Positions 37,360-47,813 of a DNA stretch of 64,000 nt are shown here, one piece after another. How positions within the stretch are numbered: position 1 is the first letter of the stretch; each line of letters begins with the position of its first letter. Source of the DNA: Bosea sp. RAC05. GTDB lineage: Bacteria; Pseudomonadota; Alphaproteobacteria; Rhizobiales; Beijerinckiaceae. Where the stretch lies: the NCBI RefSeq assembly GCF_001713455.1, contig NZ_CP016464.1, positions 2,590,001-2,654,000 on the forward strand. Reading direction: 5' to 3'. A program made the position numbers and the translations under genes. The notes below the pieces were generated by a model, which was not told where the DNA came from, made no database searches, and was given only the letters and a program-made list of their open reading frames with translations.

Positions 37360-37520
37360 TTCCCTTCTCCCCTCGCGGGAGAAGGTGTCTGCGAAGCAGA
37401 CGGATGAGGGGGCGCCGTGCCCCGTCCGTCTGTGTCGCGCCGATCAGGCGGGAAGCTTACAGCGCCCCTCATCCGTCAGCGCTGCACGCTGCCACCTTCT
37501 CCCGCGAGGGGAAAAGGGAA
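37360..37520. repeat. 161-bp inverted repeat between der and the SDR gene
   Basis: The element starts TTCCCTTCTCCCCTCGCGGG and ends with the near-complement. Inner parts GGATGAGGGG and CCCCTCATCC also pair. It fills the gap between two convergent genes and may end transcription from both sides. This family is common in Hyphomicrobiales intergenic regions. Confidence 0.8.
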
Positions 37521-37529
37521 GAGCCGCTC

Positions 37530-38270
37530 TCAGCCCGGCATCTGCGGGCTGAGCACCTTGCCCTGTGGGAAGTCGAAGATCTTGCCGCTCTCGGCCCAGT
37601 CCGGCGAGGCGATGGCAACCAGATGCGGCGCCAGCTCTTCCGGCGTCCTCAGTGTCAGCGGGTCCTCGCCGGGCATGGCCTCGGCCCGCATGCGCGTGCG
37701 CAGCGGCCCCGGATTGACCAGCATCACCTTCAGCGGCGTCGTCGCCGTCTCAGCCGCATAGGTGCGCCCCATCGCCTCGACCGCGGCCTTGGAGATCGAA
37801 TAGGGCCCCCAATAGGCGAGGCATTTATGCGCGGCGCCCGAGGACATCAGGATGACGCGTGCGGCATCTGACGCCTGGAGCGCGGGCTCGACCGATTTCA
37901 GCAGCCGCCAGTTCGCCGTGACATTGGTGTCGAAGACCTTGGCCCATTCCTTCGGGGAGGCATGGGTCAGCGGCGAGAGCGGGCCGAGGATGCCGGCATT
38001 GGCCAGCAGAATGTCGAGCTTGCCCCAGCGCTGGAGCAGGGCCGGGCCGAGCTTCTCGACCGCCGGGGCGTCGCCGAGATCGAGCGGGACCAGCGTGGCG
38101 CTGCCGCCCTCGGCCCGGATCTCGTCGTCGAGCTCCTCCAGCGCGCCGCTGGTGCGCGCCAGCGCGACGACATGGGCGCCGGCCCTGGCGAAGGCGAGCG
38201 CAGCCGCCCGCCCGATCCCGCGTGACGCGCCGGTGACGAGCGCGACGCGCCCTGAGAGAGGTTGGGTCAT
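37530..38270 (-). CDS. SDR-family NAD(P)-dependent oxidoreductase
   Basis: A 246-residue short-chain dehydrogenase. The cofactor loop GASRGIGRA is near residue 14, NAG near 90, and the active site has Ser in MSSGAA and YSISK (Tyr and Lys). The nucleotide site lacks an obvious Asp that would favour NAD, so NADP is possible. The substrate cannot be inferred. A 115-bp repeat separates it from purF upstream on the same strand. Confidence 0.88.
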   Translation of the reverse strand: MTQPLSGRVALVTGASRGIGRAAALAFARAGAHVVALARTSGALEELDDEIRAEGGSATLVPLDLGDAPAVEKLGPALLQRWGKLDILLANAGILGPLSPLTHASPKEWAKVFDTNVTANWRLLKSVEPALQASDAARVILMSSGAAHKCLAYWGPYSISKAAVEAMGRTYAAETATTPLKVMLVNPGPLRTRMRAEAMPGEDPLTLRTPEELAPHLVAIASPDWAESGKIFDFPQGKVLSPQMPG

Positions 38271-38297
38271 TCCTGGTCCCCCGTGCCCACATCCGCA

Positions 38298-38412
38298 GCC
38301 CTCATCCTGAGGAGCGCCGAAGGCGCGTCTCGAAGGATGCTCAAATGGGGCTCCGGAGAAATCTGGATCATCCTTCGAGACGCCGCGTGCCGCGGCTCCT
38401 CAGGATGAGGGC
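38298..38412. repeat. 115-bp inverted-repeat element, copy 2
   Basis: The same end sequences as the element at 34924-35036 (GCCCTCATCCTGAGGAGC and its complement), with a different centre. It lies between the SDR and purF genes. Confidence 0.85.
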
Positions 38413-38434
38413 TGCGGAGGTCGCGGCGCCGTCG

Positions 38435-39925
<1,491 letters not shown>

Positions 39926-39965
39926 GGGGCTCCTGGAAGCTGGACGACGGGCTTTTACGTGCGAA

Positions 39966-40649
39966 TTACGGGCGAGTTGGGGCAGGGGTGGCGGGGCGCG
40001 TCCCGTCGATGGCGCGCTGCAGCGCCTGCCGGTCCGTCGCGTTGGGCACCTCGGTGCGGCGCTGCGGCTCGGTTCCCGGGGTGGCGGGCGGGCGCGGCTC
40101 CTCCGCGGGGGCTTCCGTCGGTTCGCCTTCGCCCTTGGGCTTCAGCAGCTTCTTGATGAAGTCGGCATTCACGTCCTGCGGCAGCATCGCCAGCAGCGAG
40201 CGCCCGGTCTCCTCGAGCATCGGCTTGGCCTTGGCGTCCTTGGCCCAGGGCGGCATGTTCTTGTCGCCCATCAGCGCGGCGAAGAAGAGATAGCCGATCA
40301 CCGCCAGCAAAAGGCCGCGCCCGGCGCCGAAGACGAAGCCCAGTGTCCGGTCGAGCGCGCCGATCCGGGAATCGAGCACGAAATCCGAGATTCGCGCCGT
40401 CACCAGCGAGACCACGATCAGCGTCACCAGGAACAGCGAGGCGATCGAGGCGATCAACGCGATCATGTCATTGGGGATGTACTGCTTCAGGATCGGCAGC
40501 AGCTGCGGGTGGAACACCCAGGCGACGGCCGCGGCGGCCGCCCAGGAGGCGATCGCGAGCACCTCGCGCGTGAGCCCGCGCACCGCTGCCAGCAAAGCCG
40601 AGATCAGAACCACGCCGATGACGACGAGATCGAGAATGGTCACAGGCAT
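39966..40649 (-). CDS. cvpA: CvpA family membrane protein
   Basis: A 227-residue protein with four membrane helices in the first 130 residues (ILDLVVIGVVLISALLAAVRG … LGFVFGAGRGLLLAVIGYLFF). A long Pro/Glu-rich cytoplasmic tail (KPKGEGEPTEAPAEE) follows. CvpA is named for colicin V production; its basic role in envelope stress resistance is still open. It is just upstream of purF, as in E. coli. Confidence 0.88.
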   Translation of the reverse strand: MPVTILDLVVIGVVLISALLAAVRGLTREVLAIASWAAAAAVAWVFHPQLLPILKQYIPNDMIALIASIASLFLVTLIVVSLVTARISDFVLDSRIGALDRTLGFVFGAGRGLLLAVIGYLFFAALMGDKNMPPWAKDAKAKPMLEETGRSLLAMLPQDVNADFIKKLLKPKGEGEPTEAPAEEPRPPATPGTEPQRRTEVPNATDRQALQRAIDGTRPATPAPTRP

Positions 40650-40755
40650 GGATGAGCCGCTTCGTTATGGTCTCGGAATGGCCTGCAACAGATGGGCTGG
40701 CCGCATCGGGTTTGCTATACGCGTTCGCGCCCGTTGCGTCACTATTGCGACAGGC

Positions 40756-42153
40756 TCATTTCACATCCCGGCGCGGTGCGCGCGCGGCGATATCGGCAAC
40801 GAGTTCCGTGACATGGCCGAAACGCCGCAGCGACAGGCCGCTGCCGTCGCCGGCCTCGGCGCCGCCGGCCGGCATCAGCGCCGCCTCGAAACCGAGCTTG
40901 GAGGCCTCGCGCAGCCGCGCCGCCGCCACGGAAACGGGCCTGACCGCGCCCGACAGCGCGATTTCGCCGAAATAGACCGATTCGGGCGGCAGGATCGCCC
41001 CTGTCAGCGAGGACACCAGCGCGGCCGCCACCGCGAGATCGGCGGCCGGCTCGTTGACCCGCAATCCACCGGCGACGTTCAGATAGACGTCGTGCTGCCC
41101 CAGCCGCAGCCCGCCATGCGTCTCGAGCACGGCCAGCACCATCGACAGGCGGCTGTTCTCCCAGCCGACGACCGCGCGCCGCGGTGTGCCGAGCGAGGTT
41201 GGCGCGACCAGCGCCTGGATCTCGACGAGAACCGGACGCGTGCCCTCCATGCCGGCGAAGACCGCGGCGCCGGGCGCCGCCTGGTCACGCCCGGCCAGGA
41301 ACAGGGCTGAAGGGTTCGAGACCTCGGAGAGGCCCTTGCCCGTCATCTCGAAGACGCCGATCTCGTCGGTGGCGCCGAAGCGGTTCTTCTGGCCGCGCAG
41401 GATGCGGAACGAGTGCGCCCCTTCGCCTTCGAAAGACAGCACGGCGTCGACCATGTGCTCGACCACCCTCGGGCCGGCAATCTGCCCGTCCTTGGTGACG
41501 TGACCGACCAGGATCATGCAGGCGCCGCTGGTCTTGGCGTAGCGGATCAACGCCTGCGCCGAGCCGCGCACCTGCGTGACCGTGCCCGGTGCGCTCTCGA
41601 CCTCACCCGACCACATCGTCTGAATCGAATCGATCACCACCAGCGCCGGTCGCGATCCCTGGCCGAGGGTGGCGACGATGTCCTCGACATTGGTCTCGGC
41701 AGCGAGCTCGACGGGGGCCTCAGACAGCCCCATGCGCTCGGCCCGCAGCCGGACCTGACCGGTCGATTCCTCGCCGGAGACATAGACGACGCGGCGTCCC
41801 GACAGGGCGAGCGCGGCACAGGCCTGCATCAGCAGCGTCGATTTGCCGATGCCAGGATCGCCGCCGATCAGCAGCACCGAGCCGGGCACGAAGCCCCCGC
41901 CCGTGACGCGATCCAATTCGCCGATTCCGGAGACGATGCGCGGCGCGTCCTGGGTTTCGCCCTTCAGCCCTTCCAGAGCGAAGACGCGACCGCGCGCCCG
42001 GCCGCCCGACGCTCCGCGCGCACCGGGGACGGGCGCGGCCTGCGCCTCCTCCGACAGCGACGACCAGGTGCCGCAGGCGTCGCACTTGCCCTGCCAGCGG
42101 TGATAGACCGCCCCGCAGGCCTGGCAGGTGTAGGTGGGGCCGCGCTTGGCCAT
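40756..42153 (-). CDS. radA: DNA repair protein RadA
   Basis: A 465-residue RecA-like helicase that helps branch migration in recombination. The N-terminal zinc finger has two CxxC pairs (YTCQACG, KCDACG). Walker A is GDPGIGKST near residue 98, and the RadA-specific KNRFG motif is near 256. The C-terminal Lon-like domain has the LNVAGGLRVNEPAAD segment. The ATG at 42153 follows a palindromic repeat that separates it from alr. Confidence 0.95.
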   Translation of the reverse strand: MAKRGPTYTCQACGAVYHRWQGKCDACGTWSSLSEEAQAAPVPGARGASGGRARGRVFALEGLKGETQDAPRIVSGIGELDRVTGGGFVPGSVLLIGGDPGIGKSTLLMQACAALALSGRRVVYVSGEESTGQVRLRAERMGLSEAPVELAAETNVEDIVATLGQGSRPALVVIDSIQTMWSGEVESAPGTVTQVRGSAQALIRYAKTSGACMILVGHVTKDGQIAGPRVVEHMVDAVLSFEGEGAHSFRILRGQKNRFGATDEIGVFEMTGKGLSEVSNPSALFLAGRDQAAPGAAVFAGMEGTRPVLVEIQALVAPTSLGTPRRAVVGWENSRLSMVLAVLETHGGLRLGQHDVYLNVAGGLRVNEPAADLAVAAALVSSLTGAILPPESVYFGEIALSGAVRPVSVAAARLREASKLGFEAALMPAGGAEAGDGSGLSLRRFGHVTELVADIAARAPRRDVK

Positions 42154-42157
42154 CAGC

Positions 42158-42233
42158 CGTCATTCTCGGGCGAAGCGGAGCGAAGACCCGAGAATGACGG
42201 GCCAGAGACGCTCGGGTCAGGCCCGAGCATGAC
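42158..42233. repeat. paired REP-like palindromes between radA and alr
   Basis: One hairpin has arms CGTCATTCTCGGG (42158-42170) and CCCGAGAATGACG (42187-42199). A second has GCTCGGG (42210-42216) and CCCGAGC (42222-42228). Related to, but not the same as, the ATGGTCGGG family. Confidence 0.75.
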
Positions 42234-42252
42234 GCTCGATGGCCCGCTCACC

Positions 42253-43383
42253 TCACACCCCGACATAGCGCCGCGCATGGCGCCGGCCGAGGCTGGTGAG
42301 GATCTCGTAGCCGATCGTCTTCGCGCCGGAACCGACCGCATCGAGATCGAGCGGGCCGCCGATCAGCGTGACCGGATCGCCCCGCTTCACTGATGCCGCG
42401 GGCAGATCCGTCAGGTCGATGATGACCAGATCCATCGAGACCGTGCCGACGAAGGGACAGACCACGCCATCGACGATCGCGCTACCGCCCGGGCTGGCGT
42501 CGGTTCCGCTCGCATTGCGCGGGTAGCCGTCGGCATAGCCCAGGCAGATCGTGGCGAGCCGGCTGTCGCGCTTGGCGGTCCAGCGCCCATTATAGCCGAC
42601 CTGCGTGCCGGCCTGGACGTCGCGCAGCTGCAGGATGCGCGAGGTTAGCCCCACGACGGGTTGCATCGGGTTAGGCCGGCCCGGCGTCGGATTGCCGCCG
42701 TAGAGCGCATAGCCGGGTCGTGTCAGCTGGTAGGAGGGGCAATCCATCAGGAAATGCCCCGAGGAATTCTTCAGCGAGGCCGGGATGCCGGGCAGCGCGG
42801 CGGCGATGGCGGCAAAGGCCGCGATCTGGCGTGCAGTGGCCGGGTCCGCCTCGTCTTCCGAGGCGGCGAAATGGCTCATCACCAGCCCGATGCCGGCCGC
42901 GTCGATCTCGTTCTTGAGCGCCGAGACGGCATCCGCATTGCCGCCCGCCGAGAGGCCGAGTCGGTTCATCCCCGTGTCGAGATGCAGCGCCGCGGGCCTG
43001 ACCCGCGCGCCGCCGGCGCGGAAGCCCGCCCATTCCTGCAGTTCCTCCGCAGAGCCGAGAACGGGCGACAGATCATGCTCGGCGTAGCGGCCGCAGCTGC
43101 CGGGCAGCAGGCCGTTGAGGATGTAGATGGTGGCATCCGGCGCCACCGCGCGGGCCCTGACGCCTTCGGAGAGATGGGCGACGAAGAAGCTCTCGCAGCC
43201 GGCGGCGGCGAGCGCGGTCACAGCCGGCTCGATGCCGAGCCCATAGGCGTTCGCCTTGACGACGGCGGCCGCCTGCGTTCCGGCCCGCGTCTGGAGCGCA
43301 CGCCAGTTGGCGACGAGCGCGCCGAGGTCGATCGTCAGGATGGTGCCGCAGGTTTCGGCGTCGGGCGTGTCGAAGGGGCTCAT
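42253..43383 (-). CDS. alr: alanine racemase
   Basis: A 376-residue PLP enzyme that makes D-alanine for peptidoglycan. The PLP Lys is in VVKANAYGLG near residue 40, and the C-terminal domain has the catalytic Tyr in QVGYNGRWTA. Start ATG 43383 overlaps the dnaB stop in a TCAT junction on the minus strand. The upstream open frame reads as Arg-rich noise and is not used. The replicative helicase gene and alr are therefore co-transcribed. Confidence 0.95.
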   Translation of the reverse strand: MSPFDTPDAETCGTILTIDLGALVANWRALQTRAGTQAAAVVKANAYGLGIEPAVTALAAAGCESFFVAHLSEGVRARAVAPDATIYILNGLLPGSCGRYAEHDLSPVLGSAEELQEWAGFRAGGARVRPAALHLDTGMNRLGLSAGGNADAVSALKNEIDAAGIGLVMSHFAASEDEADPATARQIAAFAAIAAALPGIPASLKNSSGHFLMDCPSYQLTRPGYALYGGNPTPGRPNPMQPVVGLTSRILQLRDVQAGTQVGYNGRWTAKRDSRLATICLGYADGYPRNASGTDASPGGSAIVDGVVCPFVGTVSMDLVIIDLTDLPAASVKRGDPVTLIGGPLDLDAVGSGAKTIGYEILTSLGRRHARRYVGV

Positions 43384-44867
43384 TCGCGGTCCGGGAGACG
43401 CATGTCGTCGGCGCGATCGGAGAAGCGCGTCACCTCGGCGTCGAACTGCAGCGCGATCGCCCCGGTCGGGCCATGGCGCTGCTTGCCGATGATGAGCTCG
43501 GCCACGCCATGGGCGGCCTCCATCTCGATCTGCCACTTGTTGTGTTCTTCGGTGCCGGGGCGCGGCTCCTTGCCCTTGAGGTAGTACTCGTCGCGATAGA
43601 CGAACATCACCACGTCGGCGTCCTGCTCGATCGAGCCGGATTCGCGCAGGTCGGAGAGCTGCGGCCGCTTGTCGTCGCGGCTCTCGACCTGACGAGAGAG
43701 CTGCGAGAGCGCCACGATCGGCACCGCCAGCTCCTTGGCGAGCGCCTTCAGGCTGGTCGTGATCTCGGTTAGTTCCTGCACGCGGTTCTGGCCGTTCTTG
43801 GCCGAGCCGGAAAGGAGCTGGAGGTAGTCGATGAACAGGACGTCGAGCCCCTTCTGGCGCTTGAGGCGGCGTGCCCGGGCGACGAGCTGGGCGATCGAGA
43901 TACCGCCGGTCTGGTCGATATAGAGCGGCAGCTTCTCGATCTGGGCGGCGACATCGGTCAGCCGCGCGAACTCGGCCTCGGTGATGCGGCCCTGCCGGAT
44001 CTTGTAGGAGGAGATGCCCGACTGCTCGGCGACGATGCGCGTCGCGAGCTGGTCGGCCGACATTTCGAGCGAGAAGAAGGCGACGATCCCGCCATCGACC
44101 GTCTTGATCGTGCCGTCGGTCTGGCGTTCCCCGCGCCAGGCCTTGGCGATGTTGAAGGCGATGTTGGTGGCGAGCGAGGTCTTGCCCATGGCCGGGCGGC
44201 CTGCGAGCACGATCAGGTCCGACGGCTGCAGGCCGCCCATGCGCTGGTCGAGGTCGCGCAGGCCCGACGAGATGCCCGACAGCCCGCCCGCGCGCTGATA
44301 GGCGTTCGCCGCCATGTCGATGGCGGTGTAGAGCGCGGTGTCGAACTTCTGGAAGCCGCCCTCGTAGCGGCCCTTTTCGGCCAGTTCGTAGAGCTTGCGC
44401 TCGGCCTCCTCGATCTGCTCGCGCGGCGGCATGTCGACCGGCGCGTCATAGGCGACGTTGACCAGATCCTCGCCGACGCCGATCAGCTGGCGGCGGATGG
44501 CCAGCTCGTAGATCGTGCGGCCGTAATCGCCGGCATTGATGACCGTGGTCGCCTCGGCGGCGAGCCGGGCGAGATACTGCGAGGCGGTGATGCCGCCGAG
44601 GTCGAGTTCGCCGACGAAGGTCTTCAGCGTGATCGGCGTCGCGATCTTGCCCGCCCGGATCAGGCTCGCCGTCAGCTCGAACACGCGCTGGTGGATCGGC
44701 TCGAAGAAATGGTCCGGCAGCAGGAAGTCGGAGACGCGGTAGAACGCGTCGTTGTTGACCAGCACCGCCCCCAGCAGCGCCTGCTCCGCCTCGATGTTGT
44801 GCGGCTGGACGCGGTATTCGGCCTCGCGGGTTTCGAGGCGTGTGACGAGGGCGGTTGCTGTGGCCAT
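43380..44867 (-). CDS. dnaB: replicative DNA helicase DnaB
   Basis: A 495-residue hexameric helicase. The N-terminal domain begins near EYRVQPHNIEAEQALLGAVL, Walker A is GRPAMGKTS near residue 205, and FFSLEMSADQLATR follows. Walker B and the sensor are in LDVLFIDYLQLLSGSA. The last 60 residues include GKQRHGPTGAIALQFD, a typical end. It is separated from the ribosomal operon by a terminator and has its own upstream region. Confidence 0.96.
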   Translation of the reverse strand: MATATALVTRLETREAEYRVQPHNIEAEQALLGAVLVNNDAFYRVSDFLLPDHFFEPIHQRVFELTASLIRAGKIATPITLKTFVGELDLGGITASQYLARLAAEATTVINAGDYGRTIYELAIRRQLIGVGEDLVNVAYDAPVDMPPREQIEEAERKLYELAEKGRYEGGFQKFDTALYTAIDMAANAYQRAGGLSGISSGLRDLDQRMGGLQPSDLIVLAGRPAMGKTSLATNIAFNIAKAWRGERQTDGTIKTVDGGIVAFFSLEMSADQLATRIVAEQSGISSYKIRQGRITEAEFARLTDVAAQIEKLPLYIDQTGGISIAQLVARARRLKRQKGLDVLFIDYLQLLSGSAKNGQNRVQELTEITTSLKALAKELAVPIVALSQLSRQVESRDDKRPQLSDLRESGSIEQDADVVMFVYRDEYYLKGKEPRPGTEEHNKWQIEMEAAHGVAELIIGKQRHGPTGAIALQFDAEVTRFSDRADDMRLPDRE

Positions 44868-44980
44868 GAGGGCGCGAATGTCTCGGGTCTGCGGCTGTCC
44901 GACTCTGCGCTTACTCTACCACTCTGACGGATCGCGCCAGCAGCGATTGGACGATCCACGCCTTTGCACAGGCCGTCACG

Positions 44981-45011
44981 AAAAAGGGCGCCGCGTGACC
45001 GCGGCGCCCTT
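44981..45011 (-). terminator. intrinsic terminator of the rpsF-rplI operon
   Basis: On the minus strand, AAGGGCGCCGCG and CGCGGCGCCCTT pair around a 4-nt loop, followed by a T run. It lies 26 nt after the rplI stop. Confidence 0.85.
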
Positions 45012-45036
45012 GACATGTCGTGCCGAGTCGAAGCGC

Positions 45037-45600
45037 TCAGCGGTCGTCCTCGCCGGCTTCCGCCAGCGCCGCGCCGACCTCGAGGCCGAGATCGTCGAGG
45101 TCGAATTCCTCGCGGGCCGTGACGTTCTCGCCACGCACCTGGCGCTCGGCCTCCTCGGCGGAGCGGGCGACGTTGACCGTGACCTTCACCGCGACTTCCG
45201 GATGCAGCACGACCGGGACCGTGTGCAGGCCCAGCGTCTTGATCGGCGCGTTCAGCGTGATCTGGCTGCGGGCGACATGGAAGCCTTCGCCGATCAGCGC
45301 ATCGGCGATGTCGCGGGTCGAGACCGAGCCGTAGAGCACGCCGGACTCGCCCGACTGGCGCAGCATCACGACGCTCAGGCCGTCGAGCGTCTCGGCGACC
45401 GATTCGGCCTCCGACTTCAGCTCGAGATTGCGGGTCTCGAGCTCGATCTTCTGGCTCTCGAAGCGCTTCTTGTTCTCTTCGGTGGCGCGCAGGGCCTTGC
45501 CGCGGGCGAGCAGGTAGTTGCGGCCGAAGCCGTCGCGGACGCGCACGACGTCGCCCATCTGGCCGAGCTTGGCGACGCGTTCGAGCAGGATCACTTCCAT
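45037..45600 (-). CDS. rplI: 50S ribosomal protein bL9
   Basis: A 187-residue ribosomal protein with the N-terminal domain [19 protein letters not shown] and [16 protein letters not shown] near residue 23, then a long central helix and a C-terminal 23S rRNA-binding domain. It is about 35 residues longer than the E. coli protein. The extra C-terminal part is acidic ([16 protein letters not shown]) and common in alphaproteobacteria. Confidence 0.96.
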   Translation of the reverse strand: MEVILLERVAKLGQMGDVVRVRDGFGRNYLLARGKALRATEENKKRFESQKIELETRNLELKSEAESVAETLDGLSVVMLRQSGESGVLYGSVSTRDIADALIGEGFHVARSQITLNAPIKTLGLHTVPVVLHPEVAVKVTVNVARSAEEAERQVRGENVTAREEFDLDDLGLEVGAALAEAGEDDR

Positions 45601-45660
45601 GGTGTTGTCTCCTTTGAGGGTTGATGTCTTCGAAAGCTCTTGGAACCGGGGCGGGCGCCC

Positions 45661-46623
45661 TCAGCTCCCGGGAGGGGGCGGGGGAGGCATCGCGGCCCGC
45701 TTGCGCAGGCCGAGAAGGGAATCGACCATGCCGGCCAGTGCCAGCAGCGGCGTCAGCACGGCCTGCATCACGACGAGTGCGACATAGACGCTGATGAGCA
45801 TGGGCGTGCGCCAGGCCTGGCCGCGCGAGAGGTCGTGCAGCATGCACAGGCCGGAGAACATGAAGGCGGCGAAGAGGGCGCCGATCAGCGCGACACCCGC
45901 CAGCCCGACGAAGCCGTCCAGCCCCGCCGTCACCAGCCCCGCCACGAGCAGGACGAGCGCCGAACGCGGCAGTGTCGTCGAGGGAATGAACGGCCAGGGC
46001 CGCGGCAGCCGCCCCGAGAGCTGCACGGTCTTGGCGGCCAGCCAGAGATTGGCGGTGATCGTCGTGACGACCGAGGCCCCGATGCCGAGCGGCACGGCGC
46101 GCACCAGAAGCGGCGTCACATTGGCGGCCATTTCGGCCTGGGTCACGCCCGCCGGCAGGGTCAGCATCTTGCTGCGCACCATCTCGGCGAGGAGATTCTC
46201 GACCATCCGCGCGATCACGGCACGGTAGGTGTCGTAGTCCGTCGTCATCACCAGCGCGCTGGCGACGCTGGCCAGGGTCGCCGTGCCGGCGACCCAGATC
46301 ATCAGGTTCCCGAGCGGGTACCATTCGACCGGTCCGGTCTCGTCCGAGCGTGCGAGCAGAGCGAGATATGCGATCCACCAGGCCGGCAGCGCGATGATCG
46401 CGGCAAAGGCCAGTCCGGCCGGCAGGGTCAGCGCGACGGAGACGGCGAGCGCACCGGTGCCGGCGGCATAGAGGCCGGCGCGGTGGTTCCAGCCCAGCGC
46501 GGCGATCAGGATCGGGAGGGGGGCGGCCGAATACAACAGCACCGCCAGCGGCGATCCGGTGATCACCACGGAGAAGAGCAGTGCCGCTACGAGGCCTGCG
46601 CCGATGCCGACGGCCTGGGTCAT
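45661..46623 (-). CDS. DUF2232 family membrane protein
   Basis: A 320-residue integral membrane protein with about eight helices, ending in a PPPPPP tract. It matches DUF2232, a family placed between rpsR and rplI in many alphaproteobacteria, including Rhizobiales. Its function is unknown to me. The conserved place in a ribosomal operon may reflect shared growth control, not shared function. Confidence 0.85.
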   Translation of the reverse strand: MTQAVGIGAGLVAALLFSVVITGSPLAVLLYSAAPLPILIAALGWNHRAGLYAAGTGALAVSVALTLPAGLAFAAIIALPAWWIAYLALLARSDETGPVEWYPLGNLMIWVAGTATLASVASALVMTTDYDTYRAVIARMVENLLAEMVRSKMLTLPAGVTQAEMAANVTPLLVRAVPLGIGASVVTTITANLWLAAKTVQLSGRLPRPWPFIPSTTLPRSALVLLVAGLVTAGLDGFVGLAGVALIGALFAAFMFSGLCMLHDLSRGQAWRTPMLISVYVALVVMQAVLTPLLALAGMVDSLLGLRKRAAMPPPPPPGS

Positions 46624-46737
46624 GCTTCGTCCTGCTGTCCCGCTGCTTCCGGCCGTGCGGGCCGGGCAGGGTGAGAGGCGTCCCGCCTCAACGAACCCGG
46701 TGGAGTCTCACCACGGGGCGACTGGTTCAGTGAAGGA

Positions 46738-46767
46738 ACCCCGGCGGCGAACGATCGCCGCCGGGGT
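46738..46767 (-). terminator. strong hairpin between rpsR and the DUF2232 gene
   Basis: Perfect 13-bp arms (ACCCCGGCGGCGA / TCGCCGCCGGGGT) around ACGA, 12 nt after the rpsR stop. No T run follows, so it may be an attenuator or an RNA-processing and stabilising hairpin that lowers expression of the genes downstream. Confidence 0.5.
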
Positions 46768-46779
46768 GTTCAGGTCCGC

Positions 46780-47025
46780 TCAGCGGATGACGTAGGGCAG
46801 CAGGCCGAGGAAGCGGGCGCGCTTGATCGCCTGGGCGAGCTCGCGCTGCTTCTTGGCCGAGACGGCCGTGATGCGCGACGGCACGATCTTGCCGCGCTCG
46901 GAAATGTAGCGCGAGAGCAGGCGCACATCCTTGTAGTCGATCTTCGGAGCGCCCTCGCCCGAGAAGGGGCAGGACTTGCGGCGGCGGAAGAAGGGGCGGC
47001 GGGCGCCGGCAGATGCAGTCGACAT
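46780..47025 (-). CDS. rpsR: 30S ribosomal protein bS18
   Basis: An 81-residue ribosomal protein with the core [20 protein letters not shown] and the end [16 protein letters not shown]. It has an N-terminal [17 protein letters not shown] segment whose two residual Cys are part of a weak CPF motif. It starts 3 nt after rpsF and pairs with bS6 on the ribosome. Confidence 0.96.
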   Translation of the reverse strand: MSTASAGARRPFFRRRKSCPFSGEGAPKIDYKDVRLLSRYISERGKIVPSRITAVSAKKQRELAQAIKRARFLGLLPYVIR

Positions 47026-47028
47026 GGC

Positions 47029-47487
47029 TCAGGCCTCCGCGCCGGTCGTTTCAGGAGCAGCTTCGTCGTCGCGCCGCGGACGGTCACGACGCGGGCCGCG
47101 GTCGAAGCGGTCGCCGCCGCCGGGACGGTCGAAGCGGTCGCCGCGATCACCACGATCGTCGCGGTCGCGCTTCTGGAGCATGGCCGACTGGCCTTCCTCG
47201 AGCTCTTCGACGCGGACGGTCAGGAAGCGCAGAACGTCTTCGTTGATGCGCATCTGGCGCTCCATCTCGGCGACCGCCGCGGCGGGAGCGTCGATGTTCA
47301 GCAGCGAATAATGCGCCTTGCGGTTCTTCTTGATGCGATAGCCCAGGGACTTCACGCCCCAGTACTCGACCTTGGGGACCGAGCCGCCATTCGCCTCGAT
47401 GATGCCCTTGAACGTCTCGACAAGGGCCTCGACCTGCTGCGCGCTGACGTCTTGCCGCGCGAGCAGAACATGCTCGTACAATGCCAT
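47029..47487 (-). CDS. rpsF: 30S ribosomal protein bS6
   Basis: A 152-residue ribosomal protein starting [20 protein letters not shown]. The folded core ends near residue 100. Beyond it comes a repetitive Arg/Asp/Gly tail ([19 protein letters not shown]) of about 45 residues, probably disordered; similar tails occur in other Hyphomicrobiales. The ATG at 47487 matches the family; the upstream open frame is not used. It leads the rpsF-rpsR-DUF2232-rplI operon. Confidence 0.96.
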   Translation of the reverse strand: MALYEHVLLARQDVSAQQVEALVETFKGIIEANGGSVPKVEYWGVKSLGYRIKKNRKAHYSLLNIDAPAAAVAEMERQMRINEDVLRFLTVRVEELEEGQSAMLQKRDRDDRGDRGDRFDRPGGGDRFDRGPRRDRPRRDDEAAPETTGAEA

Positions 47488-47658
47488 GGTTGGCCTTTCC
47501 GTTTCACCCTGTTTCGCCCGGCGCGGAGCCCTTCGAGCCCTGGAACAGGCCCGACAGGATTTCATCGAAGGCGGAGACACGGGATGACGGTTCCCACCGG
47601 AACCTGCAGCGCGAGCGCTGCCATCCGTTCAGCCTCCGGCCGAACAAACAGGAGGCGG

Positions 47659-47687
47659 TCGTTACAGTGTGACGCCGCGATATGCAA
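47659..47687 (-). promoter_or_regulatory. candidate promoter of the rpsF operon
   Basis: On the minus strand TTGCAT and TAACGA stand 17 nt apart, about 170 nt upstream of rpsF. The long leader in between may hold the S6-S18 regulatory RNA known from other bacteria, but I cannot identify its conserved core here. The rest of the 326-nt divergent gap to fabD shows no gene. Confidence 0.3.
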
Positions 47688-47813
47688 CCGAAATCGGGGC
47701 ATCGGCGCGGTTGGAACGGGCTCCGAAGCCTTTCGGCGCTTGACTTGGCATCCAAGGCAGTGTGACAGCGCCGTGAAATCGCTCAAAACGTTTGAAATCC
47801 GGGGCCGACCGTC

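Noticed and set aside
42158..42233. Possible CRISPR repeats or array among the palindromes
   Set aside because: The palindromes are paired hairpins, not regularly spaced identical repeats with unique spacers.
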